13,148 bases of DNA from CAJWLW01 sp963580095 (lineage in GTDB: Bacteria; Verrucomicrobiota; Lentisphaeria; JABSQK01; CAJWLW01), in the NCBI GenBank assembly GCA_963580095.1, contig CAUZJQ010000100.1:1-13148 (forward strand). Direction: 5' to 3'. A model generated the notes under the pieces. It saw nothing but the letters and a program-made list of their open reading frames with translations, searched no databases and was not told the DNA's origin. Positions 1-6,152 of this stretch are shown piece by piece (within the stretch, counting starts at the first letter, position 1; every line of letters starts with the position of its first letter). A program made the translations under genes and the position numbers.

Positions 1-26
1 AGCCCACCCTTCCCCTCACCCTCCTA

Positions 27-878
27 TTGGCCTACCTCATCCTTGCAGCCAGCGTTGTCATCGGGACAATTGCCTTGTTCGTCTACAAGGCGGCGATGAC
101 AGCCAATGTCCGACGCCTGCCCATGCTGGCCGTTGAACGCCTGACCATCGCCATCCTCGTTTGCATCTATGCCCTGGTCAGCAGTGAGGGGGATACCCTC
201 GGCTCTGAGATTGTCATCCTGGCACTGGTCGGGGGGGTGAGTGTTGCCGTGTTGAAGCTGCTCTTGCTCACTGCCATTCGACTCGGACCGGCAGGGCTGA
301 GCTGGACGATCCTGAACCTGTCCATCTGTCTGCCGGTGCTGTTTTCGATTGCCTGGGGAGAACGCCCCACCGCATGGCAGATTTCGGGACTGCTGCTGGT
401 GCCGGTCTGTATCGTGCTGATGGGACATAGAAATGACCCCGGACAGGCACAGGCAACAACGCGAGGATGGCTGCTTTGCATCCTGACATCCTTCCTGCTG
501 CAGGGCATTGTAGGCACCACATTCGCCCTGGTTAAAGAACTGGATCTGGCAGCCTCACGCCACATGTTCATCCTGCTGTTGAATTTCGTCGGCGTCGTCG
601 TACTCGCCGGCGCCACCGCAGCCAGGTCGGTGGTTCCGCAGCGGCTGGAAGTGTGGCGTGGCATTCAATCGGGCCTGTGCTTCAGCGTCGCCATGATCTT
701 CTGGATCGAGGCTCTTATGATGCTGCCGGGCATCGTCTTCTTCCCGATCGCTACCGTTTTCGGAGTGATCCTCGCAATAGTCACCACGCGCCTGGCGTGG
801 AACGAGCGGCTCAACCCGTCGCAACTCTGCGGCCTCGCCCTGGCACTTGCTGCCATTGTAATGATCTCCGCCGGCTGA
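27..878 (+). CDS. DMT-superfamily (EamA-like) membrane transporter, probably 5'-partial
   Basis: Integral inner-membrane protein of about 283 visible residues, almost all hydrophobic, with roughly ten predicted membrane segments (about residues 3-22, 36-50, 62-82, 90-109, 117-132, 145-165, 178-197, 213-232, 236-253, 262-282). The pattern is two repeated five-helix halves, as in EamA/DMT metabolite exporters. The ends of both halves match the family: a Pro within a helix, then GER or NER, then a last glycine-rich helix (GERPTAWQISG near 111; NERLNPSQLCG near 259). The first possible start here is a TTG at 27 with no Shine-Dalgarno site. The frame stays open to base 3 and the first helix begins at once, so the true start may lie left of the window. 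The substrate cannot be told from sequence. The gene converges on the ceramidase-like gene, with 79 bp between them. Confidence 0.82.
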   Translation: MAYLILAASVVIGTIALFVYKAAMTANVRRLPMLAVERLTIAILVCIYALVSSEGDTLGSEIVILALVGGVSVAVLKLLLLTAIRLGPAGLSWTILNLSICLPVLFSIAWGERPTAWQISGLLLVPVCIVLMGHRNDPGQAQATTRGWLLCILTSFLLQGIVGTTFALVKELDLAASRHMFILLLNFVGVVVLAGATAARSVVPQRLEVWRGIQSGLCFSVAMIFWIEALMMLPGIVFFPIATVFGVILAIVTTRLAWNERLNPSQLCGLALALAAIVMISAG

Positions 879-957
879 ACACCCGTGCTGCGATCGAAGC
901 GATTCCAGAGCACCCCGGGAATACTGCGTCCATTACAGGGGCAATCCCGGCAGGCCG

Positions 958-2244
958 CTACGAACTGTTTCGTACTTCTCCGACAGTGCGCTTCACGGCA
1001 GCGACAATACGCTCCTCCACATCCCCGGCCCAGCGCCACGCCGGCCGGCCGTACTCATCGAGATGCGGACCCCCTTCGTAGCCGCCCTCCTCCCACACAC
1101 GGCGGGACGGAATGTAAGCGGCCATGTCGTTGGCATAGCCGCAAACCCAGGCACTCGGACCGAACTGCGCTTTGAGGAGCAGGCTGTAATCGACTACCGC
1201 CTCGCCACCGAGACTGATCAGCAGCAGTTGCCCCAACTGCCAGACCTGCACCGGATACGGGTACGTCGCAGGGAATTCAACACCATCGTCGATCAACTGC
1301 AACATGCGTTTCGCCCAGCGGGCACTCACGGGTGATTCGCTACCGAGCACCGGCAACAGCGTTTCGCGTGTGACAACTTCCTCGTAAGCGAGATCGACAA
1401 ATTCGAATGCAGTACGGAGGCCCGCATCAACCGGCTCCATCGGACCGGCAAGCACATCGTCGACGGCGTCGGAGAGCATCTTGCCGTAACGCTCACATAA
1501 TGCCACCGTACTACGGGGAAGTGGATTAATATCAGCGCCGCAGGCATTGAAAAACATTGCGGCGGTTCCCGGGTGATCGGCTTCGAGGGTTTCCTGAGCA
1601 AAGCCCGGATAGTCACCGCACCAGGTACAGAACTGCAAGGTGGTGGGGTGGCAGGCATAGCCGAAAAGCACACCGAGCTGAGAGCCGCTCATATCCGCGA
1701 TCGACAATACGGGTACGTAATGATCGACAACCCCCCTCAAAGGCTTGCCCGGAGCAATCTCCGCCTCAGGATTCTCACGCCGATTGACTCCGAACGAACA
1801 GTTGCCTTCCCCTATCGAAAGCTCTGTCGGCTGCAGATTGTCAAGCGCGTCTGCCGCGGCATCGACGATCTGTCCCGACATCCAATCGGAATATTCAGCC
1901 ACCAGTTGCGGTTGCTCGTCGTCGAACGGGTAGTAGTCGACCAGATCGTCCTTGAGCACCGGCCCGCAATGGTTGTGCGAGAAAGTCAGCATGAACTCAG
2001 AGCGGTCGAGGCCGAACCTTTGCTTCACTCTGGCATAGAGATCCTCGTAGATCGTCTTCGACATGCCCATGTGGTCGGTGGTGGCAAGCAGCACGCGTTT
2101 GCCGTCCGCCGCCTGCATCGCCAGCACTTTGCACCAGATGTCGTGGAGCTTGCCGTCGGGAACCCGTTTGCGTCCATAACCGGCCAGCCACACCGACGTC
2201 TCCGGGGTAATGACTCTTCGACCAACGCCTGCCTGCCAATCCAT
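958..2244 (-). CDS. Neutral/alkaline ceramidase-like hydrolase (PF04734-type fold), 428 aa
   Basis: The protein resembles the N-terminal catalytic domain of neutral/alkaline (non-lysosomal) ceramidases, zinc enzymes that cleave the amide bond of ceramide. Candidate zinc ligands are in order: SHNHCGP (89-95, H90/H92), CHPTTL (H199), GGEAVVDYS (E348) and the GYANDMAAYIPS segment (Y370/Y377). The segment that holds the nucleophilic serine in Pseudomonas ceramidase (AGNLSPN-like) reads CGADINP (235-241) here, with no serine. At 428 residues it is shorter than classical ceramidases (about 650) and lacks their C-terminal domain. No signal peptide is visible, and the start is fixed by an AGGA site (2251-2254) six bases before ATG. 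It lies 11 bp after the propeller lipoprotein gene, so the two are almost certainly co-transcribed. Fold assignment is strong. True ceramidase activity is doubtful, and another amide or ester substrate is possible. Confidence 0.85.
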   Translation of the reverse strand: MDWQAGVGRRVITPETSVWLAGYGRKRVPDGKLHDIWCKVLAMQAADGKRVLLATTDHMGMSKTIYEDLYARVKQRFGLDRSEFMLTFSHNHCGPVLKDDLVDYYPFDDEQPQLVAEYSDWMSGQIVDAAADALDNLQPTELSIGEGNCSFGVNRRENPEAEIAPGKPLRGVVDHYVPVLSIADMSGSQLGVLFGYACHPTTLQFCTWCGDYPGFAQETLEADHPGTAAMFFNACGADINPLPRSTVALCERYGKMLSDAVDDVLAGPMEPVDAGLRTAFEFVDLAYEEVVTRETLLPVLGSESPVSARWAKRMLQLIDDGVEFPATYPYPVQVWQLGQLLLISLGGEAVVDYSLLLKAQFGPSAWVCGYANDMAAYIPSRRVWEEGGYEGGPHLDEYGRPAWRWAGDVEERIVAAVKRTVGEVRNSS

Positions 2245-2255
2245 TGCCTGTCCTG

Positions 2256-3743
2256 CTACTTGTTGACCGGGAGATAGCGAATCGTTGCGAGATGGTCACT
2301 CTGTAAGGTAAAATTCTGCACGCCGCCGCCGGGCCAGCGCACCTCGGCCTCGACATCACCGGTGACGTCGCCAAGCCCAAAGTGCAGGGTCAAGTCGTTC
2401 TGGTTGCCTTCGCCAGTGGCACCTTCGACCTCGCGCGTCAGGGTCTTCTCGCCCACCCGCAATCGCACCGACGCACCGATCGCGGCGCCGTTGACGCCGT
2501 GACCACCGATCAGCCGAACCTTGAGGCGGTGTCCGGCGTTGCCGCGATTGCGGTATAGCCGCCCGCCGGTTGCCAGATCGAGGTCGCCGTCGTTGTCGAA
2601 GTCGGCCCAGGCAGCGGAATAGGTATTGTCTCGGCTGACGCTGGCGCTGTCAGTCACATCGGTAAAGGTCCAGTCACCGTTGTTGCGGTACATGACGTTG
2701 TGATTGTGCCCGTACACTGCCGTTAAATAGAGGTCGAGGTCCCCGTCGTTGTCGTAATCGCCGAGGGCCGGCGAGGCAAACGATTCCTGCCAGCCAAGCC
2801 CGGCCCCGCCGCTCTTGTCTTCGAACATCCAACCGCTGTCGGCTCCAAGGTTCTTCAGGAATTTCGGACGATCCTGATAAGCGGGCGCGTGACTGAAGTT
2901 GCCAACGAAGAGATCGACCAGGCCATCGTTGTCGAGGTCCCCGAAGGCGCTGCCAATCGTATGCCCCCAGGCACCGAGGTCGCCATCGCCATCGACCTTT
3001 CGCGCTTCACCGACCTCGGTGAAGCCGGCCATCCCGTCGTTGAGCCAAAGCTTATTGGGCTGCAGGCGATAGTTTGAAACATAAACGTCCAGGTCGCCAT
3101 CGCCATCGAAGTCGGACGCGGTTACGCCGCGGGCGCGCTCCTTCGCCGGGGACTCCCAATGCTTCCTGAATGCCGTACCGCCTTCATTCAGATAAAGAAA
3201 GTCGGCATAGTCCCTCGAGGGTTCCCAAACTTCGTAGCCGGCGTAATAGATATCGAGATAGCTGTCGTTGTTGAAGTCACCCCACACCGCCCCACGGGAA
3301 ACATGTTCGCCGCGTTCCGGCACGAGATTGCTGACGTTTTCGAACCCCTGTCCGCCAAGGTTGTGGAACAAGCCCCCGCCGGAGGCCGTGAAAATATCGA
3401 GAAATCCGTCGTTGTCGTAATCGCCCCAGAAGCCTTTACCGCCTCCGACTTCTGAATCAACCTGAGTGAATTTTCCCTCGTTGTTTTGCCACAGTCCACC
3501 GGAGAGGTAGACATCGACCCAACCGTCATTATTGAAATCGCCCCAGGCTGCCTCGGAGCCGCCGCCAATGCCCACCTCGTCGGTGACATCCTCGAAGAAT
3601 GGGCCGTCGACCACCTCGCCAACCGGCGGCAGCGGAGTCAACGTCAGCGCCGGGATACCTGGTGCCAGCCCAAACGATTGGCACCCTGCCCCGACGAGTA
3701 ATACAGAGGCCAGCGAGACAGCCTTGAGTTCAGTGGTGGTCAT
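2256..3743 (-). CDS. CRTAC1-family FG-GAP/VCBS propeller lipoprotein with ASPIC/UnbV C-terminal domain
   Basis: The N-terminus (K7, hydrophobic 9-19, then VGAGC with C21) looks like a lipoprotein signal, although Gly at -3 is less usual than Leu. Seven calcium-loop motifs of the form D-x-D/N-x-D-G-x-x-D follow, starting at residues 69, 108, 156, 211, 269, 329 and 381. This is the count expected for one integrin-like seven-bladed beta-propeller. The third loop has Ser in place of the usual Gly (DFNNDSYLD). Residues about 405-490 match the ASPIC/UnbV domain (NGAAIGASVRL, GNQNDLTLHFGLG, VRWPGGG). Such proteins are exported and thought to bind ligands or surfaces. Enzymatic activity is not established for the family. 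AAGGAA (3749-3754) gives good ribosome binding. It is the first gene of an operon with the ceramidase-like gene and divergent from the glycoside-hydrolase-like gene. Confidence 0.9.
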   Translation of the reverse strand: MTTTELKAVSLASVLLVGAGCQSFGLAPGIPALTLTPLPPVGEVVDGPFFEDVTDEVGIGGGSEAAWGDFNNDGWVDVYLSGGLWQNNEGKFTQVDSEVGGGKGFWGDYDNDGFLDIFTASGGGLFHNLGGQGFENVSNLVPERGEHVSRGAVWGDFNNDSYLDIYYAGYEVWEPSRDYADFLYLNEGGTAFRKHWESPAKERARGVTASDFDGDGDLDVYVSNYRLQPNKLWLNDGMAGFTEVGEARKVDGDGDLGAWGHTIGSAFGDLDNDGLVDLFVGNFSHAPAYQDRPKFLKNLGADSGWMFEDKSGGAGLGWQESFASPALGDYDNDGDLDLYLTAVYGHNHNVMYRNNGDWTFTDVTDSASVSRDNTYSAAWADFDNDGDLDLATGGRLYRNRGNAGHRLKVRLIGGHGVNGAAIGASVRLRVGEKTLTREVEGATGEGNQNDLTLHFGLGDVTGDVEAEVRWPGGGVQNFTLQSDHLATIRYLPVNK

Positions 3744-3756
3744 AGTTTTTCCTTAT

Positions 3757-3782
3757 GTTGATTGTCGACATTGGTTGATCAA
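3757..3782. promoter_or_regulatory. Candidate operator cluster: GTTGAT direct repeat and two 8-bp palindromes
   Basis: GTTGAT occurs at 3757-3762 and again at 3774-3779, exactly 17 bp apart. Palindrome TGTCGACA (3763-3770) lies between them, and TTGATCAA (3775-3782) overlaps the second copy. The palindrome centres are 12 bp apart. The cluster ends 14 bp upstream of the propeller gene's ATG, so a bound regulator would probably affect that gene. The regulator is unknown and no clear sigma-70 promoter was found for the minus strand. Confidence 0.3.
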
Positions 3783-3902
3783 AGCCTACTATGACACCAG
3801 TTCACGGCTTAGCACGCGGACAGGATGTGGTCGGTGCCACTTTGGGGCTAACTCCGCGAAATACAAAATGCTGGACGCCCACGCTATTCGGGCTTTTGCC
3901 AC

Positions 3903-3931
3903 TTGACAACATTGTCTCAGGATCTTATGCT
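3903..3931 (+). promoter_or_regulatory. Strong sigma-70-like promoter (TTGACA-17-TATGCT) for the glycoside-hydrolase-like gene
   Basis: A perfect -35 hexamer TTGACA (3903-3908) is followed by exactly 17 bp and TATGCT (3926-3931), which keeps the three most conserved -10 positions. The expected transcription start, about seven bases after the -10 box, falls on or next to the ATG at 3938. This would give a leaderless mRNA and fits the absence of a Shine-Dalgarno site there. An inverted repeat GACAA-ca-TTGTC (3905-3916) overlaps the -35 box and spacer and could be an operator. Confidence 0.6.
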
Positions 3932-3937
3932 CAAACA

Positions 3938-5956
3938 ATGGCCAAACAGACCGCAAATTCATTACGTTATCATTTACGGTTTCAGGTTCTCCCCGGGGAA
4001 AACGCGGAACGTGACGCAACTGTTCTCGCCCGCTATTGTCAGACACATGGCATTGAGGAAGTCGTTCTTTTCGTCGCTGGGGAGGAATGGAACAATGGAC
4101 TGCTGTCCGCAGAAGCCGAGGACACGTGGTTTGAAGCGATCAAGGCGATTAAATCGGTCTTGGACAAGGCTGGAGTGATCGTCAGCCTCAACCCCTGGAT
4201 GCTGGTCCTGCACTGTGATCGGGGACGTCGATTCCCGAAAGACCGCAACTTCAAACCCATGGTCTCCCCTGACGGCGAAGTGAGCCTGGCATGTGCCTCA
4301 TTCGCTGATCCGGGATGGCGCGACTACATCTATCGCCAATACGGGCGCTTTGCGACGCTCGGCTTTCGGGTGATCTGGATCGAGGATGATTTTCGGTATC
4401 ATAACCACACCCCGCTGGAATGGGGCGGATTCGAGGACGAAATCCTCGGGCGCTTTGCCGAGAAGGTTGACCAGGAAGTCACGCGCGAAGAGGTAGTCCA
4501 AAACATCCTTATGCCGGGCACGCCGCATCCGTGGCGAGATAAATGGCTGGAGCTGTGGCGTGACATTCACCTTGAGGTGGCCGAAGGCGTGACGCGAGCA
4601 GTATCAGAAAATGCCCCGGGCACCACCAAGATTGGTCTTATGAGTTCACTGCCCGCCGTCCACAGCGCCGAGGGTCGTGATTGGCACAGGCTTTTCGAGG
4701 CCCTGACTATCGACGGCGAGGTGGCGCACAGGCCGCACTACGGCGGATATCGCGAAGCCACGGGAAACAGCCAGGATTCTTGTATCATGATGCTGGACGT
4801 CCAGAAAAACTTCCGACCCCCAACTTGCGAAGTCGCCCCGGAAGTAGAGAACTTTCCTTTCACCAGTTGGACCAAGTCGGACAGCATGAGCTGGTCCGAA
4901 ATGGCCTTTTGCATGTTCTACGGCTCGGATGCCCTGTTCCTCGACCTGTTTCCTTTTGCTGGGAACCCCGCGGACAGAGAACCGGAAATCGACGTTCTCC
5001 TGGACAACAGCCGACCGGCTTTGGAATGGATCGCGGCGAGATTTTCCGATCGCTTACAGACCCGTGGCGTCGGTATCCCATGGGTCGAGGACGCCCAGGC
5101 TCATGTGCGCACTTTGATGGGCAAGGACATGCAGGAATTGGATGCCTCCTCCTTCGGGCCCGGCAATTTCCTGCTGCCGTATGGGATTCCCGTTTCGGCG
5201 AGGCTCCAGGAAGTAAACGCTGTTTTCGGGAGCCTGGCCTGGGCCTTTGATGACAAGGCGATCCGGAAAATGCTCGCCGGGGGACTGCTGCTTGACGGAA
5301 TCAGTGCAGAGGTACTTTGTCAACGCGGCTTCGGCGAATTTATCGGCGTGACTTCCAAAGGCTTGGTAGGTAGAGAAGAAGCCGTGTATTCAATTGAAAT
5401 GGTCAAGTCAAGCAGGACGGGTGTTGCAGAGGGCCATTATTTCAACGTCAATCAGCTCGATAGTATCTGTGTGCTGGAGCCGTTGAACGAAGCAAATGAG
5501 TGGACAACGATTCTGACGCCGGAGAAAAAACGTTTCGGCGCCGGACTCGTCGTTTACGAGAACGAGCTCGGTGGGCGCGTGGCAACCTGCAGCGCAGCGG
5601 ATCCCGCACGCCTGCCGCGCAGCTTTCATAGGCAGACGATCATCCGAAAAATCGTGACCTTTCTAAGCGCGGGAAAATTCAGCTCACCCATGGTGAGCGG
5701 CGCGCCCTACCATATGCCGATTCATTTCAAGGGGGAGGGACAGGAGTTCCTGGTGGTTTTCAATGCGACGCCGGATGCCGCGCAATCCTCGGTGCATGTG
5801 ATGACTGCCGACACACGGCCTGCTGAAAGCACCCTTCTCGCTCCCATGAAGGCCCCCGTCGAAGCGATGACCGACTGTGTCATGGACGGACAAACGATTA
5901 CCGTGACCACGCGGGATAAACTCTCATATCGCAGTTTTCTGGTGTTGGAGTGGTGA
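3938..5956 (+). CDS. Putative glycoside hydrolase, TIM barrel plus GATase-like and beta domains (GH42-like architecture), 672 aa
   Basis: Start chosen at ATG 3938 (MAKQTANSLR). The frame is open back to 3791, but that extension has no family-like sequence and contains the promoter. Residues about 10-370 read as a (beta/alpha)8 barrel with strand-end motifs typical of sugar-cleaving enzymes: VVLFVAGEEW (42-51), VIWIEDDFRYHNH (145-157), CEVAPEVENF (297-306) and the aromatic stretch FTSWTKSDSMSWSEMAF. By position, E149 and E298 or E302 are plausible acid/base and nucleophile residues; this is inference. About 375-475 resembles the GATase-like trimerisation domain of GH42 beta-galactosidases (LLLDGISAEVLCQRGFGEFIGV region), and a beta-rich C-terminal domain follows (about 590-672, ending SYRSFLVLEW). 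There is no signal peptide, so it is probably cytoplasmic. The substrate is unknown and I cannot place it in a numbered GH family. Confidence 0.75.
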   Translation: MAKQTANSLRYHLRFQVLPGENAERDATVLARYCQTHGIEEVVLFVAGEEWNNGLLSAEAEDTWFEAIKAIKSVLDKAGVIVSLNPWMLVLHCDRGRRFPKDRNFKPMVSPDGEVSLACASFADPGWRDYIYRQYGRFATLGFRVIWIEDDFRYHNHTPLEWGGFEDEILGRFAEKVDQEVTREEVVQNILMPGTPHPWRDKWLELWRDIHLEVAEGVTRAVSENAPGTTKIGLMSSLPAVHSAEGRDWHRLFEALTIDGEVAHRPHYGGYREATGNSQDSCIMMLDVQKNFRPPTCEVAPEVENFPFTSWTKSDSMSWSEMAFCMFYGSDALFLDLFPFAGNPADREPEIDVLLDNSRPALEWIAARFSDRLQTRGVGIPWVEDAQAHVRTLMGKDMQELDASSFGPGNFLLPYGIPVSARLQEVNAVFGSLAWAFDDKAIRKMLAGGLLLDGISAEVLCQRGFGEFIGVTSKGLVGREEAVYSIEMVKSSRTGVAEGHYFNVNQLDSICVLEPLNEANEWTTILTPEKKRFGAGLVVYENELGGRVATCSAADPARLPRSFHRQTIIRKIVTFLSAGKFSSPMVSGAPYHMPIHFKGEGQEFLVVFNATPDAAQSSVHVMTADTRPAESTLLAPMKAPVEAMTDCVMDGQTITVTTRDKLSYRSFLVLEW

Positions 5957-6039
5957 GCGAGAAGCGGTTGGCAGTGGAATGTTGAAGCAGTGGCATTTCC
6001 ATCCCGACGAATCGTTCAGTACCCGCTGAGTTTTCTCGC
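5957..6039 (+). other. Long imperfect hairpin directly after the glycoside-hydrolase-like stop codon
   Basis: GCGAGAAGCGG (5957-5967) begins at the first base after the TGA. It can pair with CCGCT (6023-6027) and TTCTCGC (6033-6039), with a five-base bulge between the two 3' segments. Inside lie GGAATG (5976-5981) and CATTTCC (5994-6000), which form a smaller bulged stem. No T tract follows, so it is not a standard intrinsic terminator. It may stabilise the 3' end or be chance. The rest of the 196-bp gap to the next gene holds another GC stem (GGCGGT 6081-6086 with ACCGCC 6112-6117) and no convincing promoter. Confidence 0.35.
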
Positions 6040-6152
6040 CGATCGCCCCGCACAATGCCCAATTAACCGGCCTATACGAAGGCGGTCCATTGTCAAGCAT
6101 TGCTTTCTCCTACCGCCCGATGCAATGTACGCAGAGCCCATCAGGAGCATAA

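Noticed and set aside
915..950. CCGGGA / TCCCGG inverted repeat in the convergent gap as a bidirectional terminator
   Set aside because: Six pairs with a 24-base loop and no T tract on either side; too weak to call.
653..1081. 142-codon + frame spanning the convergent gap at 879-957
   Set aside because: Overlaps the transporter and the ceramidase-like gene, with an Arg/His/Pro-rich composition and no family resemblance.
1573..2277. 234-codon open frame on the + strand opposite the ceramidase-like gene
   Set aside because: Antisense shadow of a well-supported gene in GC-rich DNA. The translation has no recognisable domain and is rich in Arg/Val/His, as shadows often are.
2577..3539. Recurring GTCGTTGTC-like words suggesting a DNA repeat array or CRISPR
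   Set aside because: Irregular spacing and in-frame correspondence to D-x-D-x-D-G loops show these are protein repeats.
3791..3937. N-terminal extension of the glycoside-hydrolase-like protein (49 residues)
   Set aside because: It contains a perfect -35 and a good -10 box, has no domain-like sequence and no Shine-Dalgarno site.
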